DNA of 7,904 nucleotides from Chloroflexota bacterium (GTDB lineage Bacteria > Chloroflexota > Anaerolineae > UBA3071): contig JACNHM010000408.1 in NCBI GenBank assembly GCA_014383605.1, forward strand, positions 1-7,904. Reading direction: 5' to 3'. The position numbers were made by a program, and so were the translations under genes. Below are positions 1-6,118 of this stretch, one piece after another (within the stretch, counting starts at the first letter, position 1; each line of letters opens with the position of its first letter). The notes beneath the pieces were generated by a model. The model searched no databases and was not told the origin of the DNA. It was given only the letters and a program-made list of their open reading frames with translations.

Positions 1-1
1 C

Positions 2-145
2 ATCACCGTCCGCGCCACGCACACCGGCGTCACCGTGACTCACACCAGCGGCCCGGCGACTCTCTTTGTCACCTATCGCGCCCCAGACGGCACAGAGACA
101 GCATTCACTCTAGAGGCAGGTGAGACGTTTGCAGCCAATGAGTAG
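2..145 (+). CDS. C-terminal end of a truncated upstream gene, possibly a carbohydrate-active enzyme
   Basis: The frame starting at base 2 is open to a TAG stop at 143-145 and gives 47 residues; the rest of the gene lies before the window. The peptide alternates short hydrophobic and Thr/Val-rich stretches (ITVRATHTGVTVTH, ATLFVTYR, FTLEAGETF) separated by turns, the pattern of a small beta-sandwich ending. That layout, with a closing 'L-x-x-G-E' strand, resembles the C-terminal beta domain of GH65 phosphorylases and similar glycoside hydrolases, and it would fit the GH130 genes downstream. This assignment is inference from a short tail and could be wrong. Frame 3 stops early; frame 1 is open to base 123 but is not protein-like. 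Confidence 0.55.
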   Translation: MTVRATHTGVTVTHTSGPATLFVTYRAPDGTETAFTLEAGETFAANE

Positions 146-166
146 CCGAAAAGAGACCACAACACA

Positions 167-263
167 AGGTGCAACGCACTTGATCCGCCTCATATTCGAC
201 CGTTTGCTTGACCGAATCGCGCTTCAGAACAGCTTGATTCCACAACCGAAGTGCGTTGCACCT
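167..263. repeat. Perfect 15-bp inverted repeat pair in the spacer upstream of the GNAT operon
   Basis: AGGTGCAACGCACTT at 167-181 is matched exactly in reverse complement by AAGTGCGTTGCACCT at 249-263, with 67 bases between the arms. Each arm is itself nearly palindromic (GTGC-GTT-GCAC). The pair fills most of the gene-free stretch 146-308. No convincing -35/-10 pair was found in that stretch. The pair could be a two-site operator, the ends of a roughly 97-bp mobile cassette, or a dispersed repeat. No flanking target duplication is evident. A weak GC hairpin (270-287) lies between the right arm and the GNAT ribosome binding site. Confidence 0.7.
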
Positions 264-308
264 GAGCCAGCCTGACCTTGGCCAGGCGGTGATAAACAGG
301 AAGCATTC

Positions 309-887
309 GTGAAGCTAAGAAAACATGAGATCACTCTTTGTGGAGAAAAGGTCACTCTCCGCCCAATGACTGAGGACGACTGGGACATTCTGTTGAAGTG
401 GAATAGCAACCCAGATGTTCTCTACTTTGCTGAAGGCGATGATGTCAGCGCGTACACCCTCGATCAGATCCAGCAGATCTACCGTGGTATCTTACAGAAG
501 GCGCTCTGTTTCATCATCGAGGTTGAGAGCAAACCCATTGGCGATTGCTGGCTTCAGCAGATGAATCTGCAGAGGATTCTCGAGAAGCATCCAGGGGCTG
601 ACTGCCGGCGAATTGACCTGATGATCGGTGAAAAGGAGTGGTGGGGACGTGGCCTCGGAACACAAGTCATCCACCTGCTGACGCAATTCGCCTTTGAGAG
701 GGAGAACGCGGATTTCGTCTTTGGATGCGACATCGGCAACCACAACCCCGCCAGTCTGAGGGCTTTTCAGAAGGTCGGATATCAAGTAGAGACGCGGGTG
801 GAGCAACTGCAAGGTGGCAAGGCTCACACCCGTTTCGATCTTGTTCTGTCAAGAGAACAATGGGCTAAAGCGATTGAAAAGAGATGA
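309..887 (+). CDS. GNAT-family N-acetyltransferase, AAC(6')/RimJ-RimL-like
   Basis: Predicted cytoplasmic enzyme of 192 residues that would transfer an acetyl group from acetyl-CoA to an amine; the acceptor is unknown. The GTG start at 309 follows AGGAAG (298-303) at five bases. An N-terminal strand and 'VTLRPMTEDDWDILLKW' (about 15-31) are typical GNAT openings. The acetyl-CoA-binding motif A is 'EWWGRGLGTQ' (110-119), followed by a helix. 'NHNPASLRAFQKVGY' (144-158) is the usual motif B that ends the fold. The spacing and wording resemble aminoglycoside 6'-acetyltransferases and RimJ/RimL-type enzymes, so antibiotic, peptide or sugar-amine acetylation are all possible. The stop overlaps the ABC ATPase start (ATGA, 884-887), implying co-translation with the transporter. 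Its codons are visibly less GC-rich than those of the downstream genes, a hint of separate origin. The family call is firm; the substrate is not. Confidence 0.88.
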   Translation: MKLRKHEITLCGEKVTLRPMTEDDWDILLKWNSNPDVLYFAEGDDVSAYTLDQIQQIYRGILQKALCFIIEVESKPIGDCWLQQMNLQRILEKHPGADCRRIDLMIGEKEWWGRGLGTQVIHLLTQFAFERENADFVFGCDIGNHNPASLRAFQKVGYQVETRVEQLQGGKAHTRFDLVLSREQWAKAIEKR

Positions 888-1867
888 CCGTTCACGTAAA
901 CAGCCTGGTCAAATACTATCGCGTGCATCACAAGGAAGCTGGTCTGCGCGGCTCCCTGCGCAGCCTGTTCCGCCGTCAGTACGAGACGGTCAAGGCGGTG
1001 GACGGCATCTCCTTCGACATCGAACGGGGTGAGATCGTCGGCTTTTTGGGGCCGAACGGAGCGGGCAAGACGACCACGCTCAAATGCCTCTCCGGGCTGC
1101 TCTACCCCACCGACGGCGGCGCCACTGTCCTGGGGTTCACACCACACAAGCGGGAGCGGGACTACCTCAAGCAGTTCACGCTGGTCATGGGCCAGCGCAA
1201 CCAACTGCTGTGGGACCTGCCGGCCATGGAGACCTTCCTGGTCAACCAGGCCATCTACGACGTGCCGGAGAGCCAGTTCAGGGAGACGCTGGACGAGTTG
1301 GTGGCCCTGCTCGACTTGGAGCCGCTGCTCACCAAGCAGGTGCGCAAGCTGAGCCTGGGGGAGCGGATGCGTTGTGAACTGGCGGCCTCACTGCTGCACC
1401 GGCCGCGGGTGCTCTTTCTGGACGAGCCAACCCTGGGCCTGGACGTGACCGCGCAGGCCATCATCCGCGACTTCATCCGGGCCTACAACCGGCGCTACGA
1501 GGCCACGGTGCTGTTGACCAGCCACTATATGGCCGACGTGACCGCGCTGGCCAGCCGCATCCTGGTCATCGAGCAGGGCAAGCTGGTGTACGATGGCGAC
1601 CTGCAGGCCCTCGTCGAGCAGACGGCGCCCTACAAGTTGCTCCGACTGACATTGGAGAGACCAGTTGACGCCGCCGATTTGGTTGCGTTGGGCGAGATCG
1701 AGTCCGCCGAGGGACTGAAAGTGAGCTTACGCGTGCCCCGGGGCGGCACCCGAGACGCCGCCGCCCAGGCGCTGGCCCAGCTACCGGTTGCCGACGTGAC
1801 CATTGAGGAGCCGCCGGTCGAGGAGATCATCCGCGAGGTCTTCCGCCGGGGAGGGGATCATGCGTGA
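884..1867 (+). CDS. ABC-2 type transporter ATP-binding protein (COG4586-like)
   Basis: ATPase of 327 residues that would power the two membrane subunits encoded next to it. Walker A is GPNGAGKT (56-63), the Q-loop is around Q104 in 'VMGQRNQLLWDLP', the signature is LSLGE (156-160), Walker B is VLFLDEP (176-182) with catalytic Glu181, the D-loop is GLD (185-187), and the H-loop His is 214 (TSHYM). The 'GQRNQLLWDLP' form of the Q-loop and an N-terminal extension before the first strand (about 16-34) are typical of the COG4586 group, which pairs with two dissimilar permeases as found here. The C-terminal 80-90 residues form a mixed alpha/beta tail common in ABC-2 ATPases. All catalytic motifs are intact. 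The start overlaps the GNAT stop by four bases, and the end overlaps the first permease by eight. No solute-binding protein is present, so export is more likely than import; the cargo is unknown. Confidence 0.95.
   Translation: MTVHVNSLVKYYRVHHKEAGLRGSLRSLFRRQYETVKAVDGISFDIERGEIVGFLGPNGAGKTTTLKCLSGLLYPTDGGATVLGFTPHKRERDYLKQFTLVMGQRNQLLWDLPAMETFLVNQAIYDVPESQFRETLDELVALLDLEPLLTKQVRKLSLGERMRCELAASLLHRPRVLFLDEPTLGLDVTAQAIIRDFIRAYNRRYEATVLLTSHYMADVTALASRILVIEQGKLVYDGDLQALVEQTAPYKLLRLTLERPVDAADLVALGEIESAEGLKVSLRVPRGGTRDAAAQALAQLPVADVTIEEPPVEEIIREVFRRGGDHA
1848..1856 (+). promoter_or_regulatory. Ribosome binding site deciding the start of permease 1
   Basis: A GGGGAGGGG run lies three bases before the ATG at 1860, inside the last codons of the ATPase gene. 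It supports 1860 rather than the earlier in-frame start at 1803 or a TTG at 1959, neither of which has a comparable site. This matters because residues 2-25 of the resulting protein do not look like a permease. Confidence 0.6.
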
Positions 1868-2729
1868 CCCCTCACCACTTCTTCGTTCCTCAGAGCATGG
1901 CTCAGGACGGACCCCTCGACGGAGTTCAGGACGCGCCCTGGCGCGCGTCTACCGGGCGTTGGTCAAGGTCGCCTGGGCCACGGCACTGGAATATCGGGGC
2001 CAGATTCTGATCTGGATCCTCACCTTCTTTTTCCCGCTGGTGATGATGGCCGTATGGCTGGCCGTCGTGGACGAGGTCGGCCCAGCCGCCGGCTGGAACC
2101 GGGGCGACTTCGTCTCGTACTACGTCGGCGTGGCGATGGTCAATCACCTGAGCACTGCCTGGATCCTCTGGGCCTGGGACGAGGACATCCGCACCGGGAA
2201 GCTCTCTGTCAAGTTGCTCAAGCCCCTGGACCCCTTTCACCACTACCTTTGCGACCAACTGGGCTGGAAGCTCTTTGTTCTGATGATCGTCGTCCCGGCT
2301 GTGGCCGTGGCTGCCTGGCTGCTGCCGACGATCAGTTACCCTCTCACCCTGGCCCGTTTGGTGGCCGTGATCCTGAGCGTGGTCTTTGGTTTCGCGCTCA
2401 ACATGCTGATGAGTTCAGCTTTCGGTGTGCTGGCTTTCTGGTCCACGCAGGTTCGCAACCTCTACAGCCTGTGGTATGGTGCGGGACAGTTTCTCTCCGG
2501 TTGGATCGCACCGTTGGCGCTCTTCCCGGCTGGCTATCGCCAGGTCGCTCACTTGCTTCCCTTCCGCAGCACGTTGGGGTTCCCGGTGGAGATCCTCATG
2601 GGTCAGCTCACCTGGTCCGAAATCGGCTTCGGCTTTGCCGTGGCCGGCGGTTGGACCCTGTTCTTTTTGATAGTGTATCGGGTTTTGTGGCGAATAGGGC
2701 TGCGGCGTTACGAGGCCGTCGGAGCGTGA
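1860..2729 (+). CDS. ABC-2 type transporter membrane subunit 1 (COG4587-like)
   Basis: Integral membrane protein of 289 residues, one half of the channel served by the upstream ATPase. About six hydrophobic segments are readable, near residues 49-70, 84-105, 138-155, 163-185, 205-224 and 254-275. 'KLSVKLLKPLDPFHHYL' (114-130) is the cytoplasmic loop motif (L-x-K-P-x-D) shared by the COG4587/COG3694 permease pair; 'ALEYRG' (42-47) before the first helix is also typical. The protein ends in a basic 'RIGLRRYEAVGA' tail. The ATG at 1860 overlaps the ATPase stop by eight bases and has a strong ribosome binding site. Residues 2-25 (Ser/Arg/Gly-rich) look like translated dispersed repeat rather than ancestral protein; the family-like part begins near residue 26. 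The family call rests on topology, the loop motif and gene order. Confidence 0.9.
   Translation: MRDPSPLLRSSEHGSGRTPRRSSGRALARVYRALVKVAWATALEYRGQILIWILTFFFPLVMMAVWLAVVDEVGPAAGWNRGDFVSYYVGVAMVNHLSTAWILWAWDEDIRTGKLSVKLLKPLDPFHHYLCDQLGWKLFVLMIVVPAVAVAAWLLPTISYPLTLARLVAVILSVVFGFALNMLMSSAFGVLAFWSTQVRNLYSLWYGAGQFLSGWIAPLALFPAGYRQVAHLLPFRSTLGFPVEILMGQLTWSEIGFGFAVAGGWTLFFLIVYRVLWRIGLRRYEAVGA
1869..1935. repeat. Dispersed-repeat-like segment inside the 5' end of permease 1
   Basis: The stretch contains two near-identical ten-mers, GCTCAGGACG (1900-1909) and GTTCAGGACG (1924-1933), separated by CCCCTCGAC-containing sequence. This 'CTCAGGAC-n-CCCTCGAC-n-TCAGGAC' arrangement resembles short interspersed repeats often seen in intergenic DNA of environmental bacterial genomes, which in one frame read AQD-x-P-x-D-x-x-QD. 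Here it is read in the permease frame without a stop. Identity as a mobile or dispersed repeat is inferred and needs copies elsewhere in the genome. Confidence 0.4.
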
Positions 2730-2736
2730 GAAGGCA

Positions 2737-2771
2737 ACGAAACACGAAACACGAATCACGATTGACGAGCA
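2737..2771. repeat. Heptad repeat between the two permease genes (five units)
   Basis: Five consecutive seven-base units read ACGAAAC, ACGAAAC, ACGAATC, ACGATTG and ACGAGCA, with increasing divergence toward the next gene. They occupy nearly all of the 44-base gap between the first permease stop and the second permease ATG at 2774, where the other junctions of the transporter overlap. Only a weak purine stretch (GACGAG, 2764-2769) is available as ribosome binding site for the second permease, and it lies in the last repeat units. Confidence 0.7.
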
Positions 2772-2773
2772 AA

Positions 2774-3562
2774 ATGCGCAACTACGGACGGTTACTGACT
2801 ATCTTCTACAAGAATACGCTCATCAGCGAGATGGAGTACCGGCTCAACTTCTGGGCCAACATCGGGCTCAGCCTCTTCTGGTTGACCTGGGCGGCGCTCA
2901 GCGTGCGGGTCTACTTCTTTCACGCCGAGTCCATCGCCGGCTGGAACTACTACGAGCTACTCATCGTGATGGGGCTTTTCTTTGCCATGAACGGCTACCG
3001 GCAGGTGCTCCTGGAGCCGAACCTTTCGCGCATGTCCGAGTACGTGCAGATGGGTACGCTGGACTACATCCTCACCAAACCGGTGGACAGCCAGTTCCTG
3101 GTCAGCCTGCGCCACGTGGGCGTCTACAACTGGGGCGACCCGATTCTGGGCCTGGGGCTGGTGGTTTACGCTCTCTACCGCCTGGACTATGCGCCCAGCG
3201 TTGGCCAGATCGGGCTGTTCGTCGTGCTTTGCCTGGCGGCGATGGTCCTGCTCTACGGCTTCAACCTCATCGTGCAGACCACTACCATCTGGCTGGTCAA
3301 CATCAGGCGGGTGGATGCCATCGTGATGGGTCTCTTGGAGACAGGGCGGTTCCCCGTCAGCTTTTATCGAGGTTGGGTGCAGGCGGCGCTGACGGTGGTC
3401 ATCCCCGTGGCCTTTCTGACCACCTTCCCGGCTCAGGCCTTGCTGGGCCGGCTGGACTGGTGGCTGGCCCTCGTCGCCATCGTGCTGGCGGCGATCGTTT
3501 TTGTGCTGGCCTCTGCCTTCTGGCGCTTTGCCCTGCGCTACTACGCCGGCGCCAGCAGTTGA
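2774..3562 (+). CDS. ABC-2 type transporter membrane subunit 2 (COG3694 / PF06182-like)
   Basis: Integral membrane protein of 262 residues, the second channel half. It opens with 'MRNYGRLLTIFYKNTLISEM' followed by 'EYRLNF' (21-26), the characteristic N-terminal amphipathic stretch of this family. Hydrophobic segments lie near 28-48, 60-78, 118-137, 144-164, 200-218 and 228-250. The loop 'GTLDYILTKPVDSQFLVSLR' (94-113) carries the T-K-P-x-D signature. A charged 'NIRRVDAIV' loop (176-184) precedes the fifth segment. The ATG at 2774 is chosen because the protein is family-like from its first residue; the same frame is open back to 2054 but that part overlaps the first permease in another frame and is not protein-like. 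Together with the ATPase and first permease it makes a complete three-gene transporter. Confidence 0.9.
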   Translation: MRNYGRLLTIFYKNTLISEMEYRLNFWANIGLSLFWLTWAALSVRVYFFHAESIAGWNYYELLIVMGLFFAMNGYRQVLLEPNLSRMSEYVQMGTLDYILTKPVDSQFLVSLRHVGVYNWGDPILGLGLVVYALYRLDYAPSVGQIGLFVVLCLAAMVLLYGFNLIVQTTTIWLVNIRRVDAIVMGLLETGRFPVSFYRGWVQAALTVVIPVAFLTTFPAQALLGRLDWWLALVAIVLAAIVFVLASAFWRFALRYYAGASS

Positions 3563-3572
3563 GCTTTCACTC

Positions 3573-3577
3573 AGGAG
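3573..3577 (+). promoter_or_regulatory. Ribosome binding site choosing between two GH130 start codons
   Basis: AGGAG at 3573-3577 precedes two in-frame ATGs: 3580 (two bases away, too close) and 3586 (eight bases away, near optimal). This favours 3586. Confidence 0.6.
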
Positions 3578-3585
3578 AAATGTGC

Positions 3586-4539
3586 ATGGCCGAAGCCCTG
3601 GTCACGCGATTCAAAGGCAACCCCATCCTCACCAAGGACGACGTGCCCTACCCCGTGGCGACGGTCCACAACGCGGGCATGGTCAAGCACGATGGCCGCT
3701 ACATCATGCTCTTTCGCTCCCACCGGCGCAACGGCCGCTCTATCCTGGGCCTGGCGGAGAGCGACGACGGCTTTCACTTCCGGGTGCAGCCGGAGCCGTT
3801 CATGGTGCCTGCCACTGAAGGGGTTTTTGCGGCCTACGAGGAATACGGCGTCGAAGACCCCCGCATCTGCGCCATGGAGGCGAGGGAGGCGAGGGAGGGG
3901 CGCTATCTCATCACCTACAGCGCCTACTCAAGGCACGGCGTGCGCATCGGACTGGCTCAAACCAGGGATTTCGCGTCAGTGGAACGCATTGCGCTGATCA
4001 CCCAGGCCGATTATCGCAACGTGGTGCTGTTTCCGCGCAAGTTCAACGGCCGCTACGCCCGGCTGGACCGCCCTCATTCCGAGATCTCCCCCTGGTCCAT
4101 CTGGCTCTCCTACTCGCCCGACCTGGTACACTGGGGGGACTCGCGGCTGGTGATGAAACCCGTGCAATATCACTGGGACGAGATGAAGATCGGCCCCGGG
4201 GCCACGCCCTTTGAGACCGAGCACGGTTGGCTGCACATCTACCACGGCGTCTTTCCCACCATGGCCGGTTCGGTCTACCGCCTTGGGGTCGCGCTGCACG
4301 ACCTCGAGGACCCGGGCAGGATCATCGGCGTCTCGGACGAGTGGATCCTGCAACCGGAAGACCCCTGGGAGGTAACAGGGTACGTCCCTAACGTCGTGTT
4401 TACCTGCGGGGCGATCCCAGAAGGGGATGGCACGGTCAAGATATACTGGGGCGGGGCAGACACGGTCATGTGCGTCGGCACGGCGCGGATTGACGATTTG
4501 GTGGGTCTGTGTTTGGAGAGGGCGCGGCCGCCTCTCTGA
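3586..4539 (+). CDS. GH130 family glycoside phosphorylase, phosphate-site residues intact
   Basis: Predicted cytoplasmic enzyme of 317 residues with a five-bladed beta-propeller fold; GH130 phosphorylases split beta-mannosides with phosphate to give mannose-1-phosphate. '[20 protein letters not shown]' (12-31) is the family opening, resembling the GH130_2 group. The proton donor is Asp91 in 'GVEDPRI' (88-94). '[20 protein letters not shown]' (143-162) carries Arg144, Asn145 and Arg162; the 18-residue Arg-Arg spacing matches the phosphate-binding pair of characterised GH130 phosphorylases, and His220 in 'IYHGV' is a candidate third ligand. Later blades show '[16 protein letters not shown]' (201-215) and '[10 protein letters not shown]' (267-276). 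No signal peptide is seen. An in-frame insertion of about six residues (AREARE) follows the catalytic Asp. The gene starts 23 bases after the permease stop and is very likely in the same operon. The substrate is undetermined. Confidence 0.92.
   Translation: MAEALVTRFKGNPILTKDDVPYPVATVHNAGMVKHDGRYIMLFRSHRRNGRSILGLAESDDGFHFRVQPEPFMVPATEGVFAAYEEYGVEDPRICAMEAREAREGRYLITYSAYSRHGVRIGLAQTRDFASVERIALITQADYRNVVLFPRKFNGRYARLDRPHSEISPWSIWLSYSPDLVHWGDSRLVMKPVQYHWDEMKIGPGATPFETEHGWLHIYHGVFPTMAGSVYRLGVALHDLEDPGRIIGVSDEWILQPEDPWEVTGYVPNVVFTCGAIPEGDGTVKIYWGGADTVMCVGTARIDDLVGLCLERARPPL
3877..3898 (+). repeat. Nine-base tandem duplication inside the first GH130 gene
   Basis: GAGGCGAGG occurs twice in succession (3877-3885, 3886-3894) followed by a partial third copy (GAGG). 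It encodes the repeated Ala-Arg-Glu of '[11 protein letters not shown]' shortly after the catalytic Asp. Nine bases keep the frame, so the enzyme gains residues in a surface loop. Confidence 0.7.
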
Positions 4540-4546
4540 GATATCA

Positions 4547-4560
4547 GGTATTGGGTATTG
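4547..4560. repeat. Two-unit heptad repeat between the GH130 genes
   Basis: GGTATTG is repeated exactly (4547-4553, 4554-4560) in the 29-base gap between the GH130 genes. The final G joins the GGAGGAG (4560-4566) that serves as ribosome binding site for the second GH130. The unit differs from the CGTGAA-type heptads elsewhere but shares the seven-base period. Confidence 0.5.
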
Positions 4561-4568
4561 GAGGAGAG

Positions 4569-5495
4569 ATGAAACTTGAACGGTACGCGGTGAATCCGGT
4601 CATGCTCCCAGATCCAGCGTCGGATTGGGAGTGCTACAACGTTTTTAATCCGTCGGTCATTTGCCACAATGGCCTGTTCCACATGCACTACCGGGCGCAG
4701 GGGCTGGATTGGGTCAGCCGCATCGGCTATGCCGTCAGCGAGGATGGGGTGTACTGGAACCGCTTGCGCCGGCCGGTGCTGGAGCCGGTGGACGGCAGCG
4801 ACTCGCGCGGCGTCGAGGACCCGCGCGTCGTCGAGCTCGACGGCGTGTTCTACATGACCTACACCGCCTACGGCCGCGAGTTCCATGGTCAGGGCGAACC
4901 GACCCACCTCGGCGGCGGTATCCTGCCCATGATCGCCCGCAGCACGAACCTGATCACCTGGGAGCGGCTGGGGCCGATTGTGCGCGGCGAGGACAACAAA
5001 GACCACGTGCTGTTCCCGCGCCAGATCGGCGACCGCTACGCCGCGCTGCACCGCCGCTGGCCCCAGGTCTGGCTGGCCTACTCGGACGACCTGCTCACCT
5101 GGCGCGAAGAGGACATGGCACCCATCTATGGTCCCCGTGACGACGATCCCGATGCCTGGGATCACAAGAGCGTGGGCAGCAACGGCGTGCCTATCGAGAC
5201 CGAGCAGGGCTGGCTGCTGATCAACCACGGCTACAACGAGGATCACGTTTACAAGTTCGGCGTGTGCCTGGTGGATCTGGATGATCCAAGCAAGGTGATA
5301 CGCCGTCCAAGGAGGGCCATCTTCTGGCCGGAGGAGCTGTGGGAGCTGCGCGGCGATGTGCCCAACGTGGTCTTCTCCAACGCCAATCCGGTGGTGGAAG
5401 GCGCCGTCTACGTCTACTACGGCGGCGGCGACCACGTCATCGGCCTGGCCACCTGCCAACTGGACGAACTCTTGAACTTTGTTCGCTTTGGCTGA
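4569..5495 (+). CDS. GH130 family glycosidase/phosphorylase, second and divergent paralogue
   Basis: Predicted cytoplasmic five-bladed beta-propeller enzyme of 308 residues. Features in order: 'NPVMLPDP' (9-16), 'VFNPSV' (25-30), '[13 protein letters not shown]' (41-53), the catalytic Asp84 in '[12 protein letters not shown]' (81-92), 'YMTYTAYG' (95-102), '[20 protein letters not shown]' (143-162), 'GWLLINHG' (214-221) and '[12 protein letters not shown]' (264-275). It keeps Arg162 and His220, but the position equivalent to Arg144-Asn145 of the upstream paralogue is Lys144-Asp145. That places it in a different GH130 subgroup, and phosphorolysis cannot be assumed; hydrolysis is possible. The ATG at 4569 is chosen over a GTG at 4509 (inside the previous gene) because GGAGGAG (4560-4566) sits just upstream and the family homology begins at once. 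It is the last gene of the + strand block; no U-tailed hairpin was seen after the stop. Confidence 0.92.
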   Translation: MKLERYAVNPVMLPDPASDWECYNVFNPSVICHNGLFHMHYRAQGLDWVSRIGYAVSEDGVYWNRLRRPVLEPVDGSDSRGVEDPRVVELDGVFYMTYTAYGREFHGQGEPTHLGGGILPMIARSTNLITWERLGPIVRGEDNKDHVLFPRQIGDRYAALHRRWPQVWLAYSDDLLTWREEDMAPIYGPRDDDPDAWDHKSVGSNGVPIETEQGWLLINHGYNEDHVYKFGVCLVDLDDPSKVIRRPRRAIFWPEELWELRGDVPNVVFSNANPVVEGAVYVYYGGGDHVIGLATCQLDELLNFVRFG

Positions 5496-5592
5496 GCCTC
5501 AGGAAACGGGCCACGAAGTCGCTCGTCGGCCGGCGATAGAGCGCCCCCGGCGTGCCTTCCTGCACGATGAGCACGCGGTCGGTTAAGGCAAG
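5496..5592 (-). pseudogene. C-terminal remnant of an ABC importer ATPase, joined to the selD fragment
   Basis: On the - strand, about 32 residues read like the region after the H-loop of a sugar, iron or polyamine importer ATPase: 'LALTDRVLIVQ', then 'EGTPGALYRRPTSDFVARFL'. In intact proteins a short 'G-x-I/L-x-Q-x-G' stretch stands between 'DRV..' and 'GTP', so a few residues seem lost here. Nothing of the Walker or signature motifs is present. The frame continues directly from the selD fragment and runs into the antisense of the GH130 3' end before stopping at 5437. It is unrelated in type to the complete ABC-2 ATPase at 884-1867. Interpreted as a dead fragment; the family match is from short motifs. 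Confidence 0.65.
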
Positions 5593-5985
5593 GCCGGTGA
5601 TGTCGGTGGCGGCGTGGAAGCCAGCAACCTGCATCAGCCGCGCCGCGCGCCGGTTGAGTCGCACCATGCTCTCCACTGCCGCTTGCAGATGCTCCGACTC
5701 GGCCGCGTCTCCCTTGGCCGCCGTGGTGATGATGCCCACGCCCAGCGGCTTGTTGAGCACGAGCTTGTCTCCTGGCCGCGCCCCCGCCTTGGTTGCCACC
5801 CGCGCTGGATGCACGAAGCCGAGCACGGCCAGGCCGTACTTGGGCTCCTCGTCGTCAATGGTATGACCGCCGGCGATGACGCCTCCTGCTTCGGCCACCT
5901 TCTCTGCTCCGCCGCGCAGAATCTCGCTGACGATGGACGAGGGCATCTTGGGTGGGAAGGCGGCGTTGGTCAGCGCCGTCAGCCG
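5593..5985 (-). pseudogene. selD: Internal fragment of selenophosphate synthase (SelD)
   Basis: About 131 residues on the - strand match the middle of SelD, the enzyme that makes selenophosphate from selenide and ATP. Landmarks are 'LTALTNAAFPPKMP' (compare 'PLTALNIVAFP'), 'SEILRGGAEKVAEAGGVIAGG' split around the core 'EILRGGAE', 'GGHTIDDEEPKYGLAV' (canonical GGHSID..EPKYGL), 'ARPGDKLVLNKPLGVGI' (canonical PGD-L-LTKPLG) and 'HAATDITG' (canonical TDVTGFG). Missing are the N-terminal region with the catalytic Cys/Sec and Lys, and the C-terminal half after TDITG. Upstream residues (5986-6055) are not recognisable in this frame; 'ADVHA' in another frame could be a shifted remnant of the 'SDVYAMGG' motif. 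At 5592/5593 the sequence changes abruptly into an ABC ATPase tail. An open frame persists, but the product could not be a working enzyme. Confidence 0.85.
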
Positions 5986-6058
5986 CCCGCGCCGCGGGGC
6001 TGACTCGCGTGCACATCGGCAACCGGCATCTGCTGTCAAGGGATTACTGAACCGTGGT

Positions 6059-6118
6059 GCGTGAAACATGAAACGTAAAACGTAAAACGCGACCATACGC
6101 ATCACGTTTTACGCTTTA
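6059..6118. repeat. Heptad repeat with inverted halves after the esterase stop
   Basis: Left half units: GCGTGAA, ACATGAA, ACGTAAA, ACGTAAA, ACGCGAC (6059-6093). The right half runs in the opposite sense: CATACGC, ATCACGT, TTTACGC (6094-6114). The two halves are partly complementary and can pair. The esterase TAA stop (6118-6116) lies at the right edge, so the repeat begins immediately where the coding sequence ends. Confidence 0.75.
6074..6113 (-). terminator. Possible transcription terminator hairpin formed by the heptad repeat
   Basis: CGTAAAACGT (6074-6083) and ACGTTTTACG (6104-6113) are perfect complements with a 20-base loop. Read on the - strand, the esterase stop is followed at once by the stem, and the second arm is followed by TTTCATGTTT, moderately T-rich. 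A second pairing register is available because the left arm is tandem. The stem is not GC-rich and the T-tract is interrupted, so termination is only possible. Confidence 0.35.

Noticed and set aside
208..236. TTGACC at 208-213 as a -35 box for the operon
   Set aside because: No acceptable -10 sequence lies at normal spacing.
2054..2773. N-terminal extension of permease 2 back into permease 1
   Set aside because: The extension overlaps permease 1 in another frame and is Arg/Gly/Pro-rich non-protein-like sequence; the family-like protein begins exactly at the ATG at 2774.
3229..3585. Longer start for the first GH130 gene inside permease 2
   Set aside because: The extra residues are a frame shadow of the permease; ribosome binding site AGGAG and family homology support 3586.
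4275..5459. 394-residue - strand frame covering much of both GH130 genes
   Set aside because: It is antisense to two well-supported enzymes, has no recognisable domain and arises from high-GC codon bias.
5552..6064. + strand frames across the selD remnant
   Set aside because: They are antisense shadows of the recognisable SelD sequence and have no conserved features.
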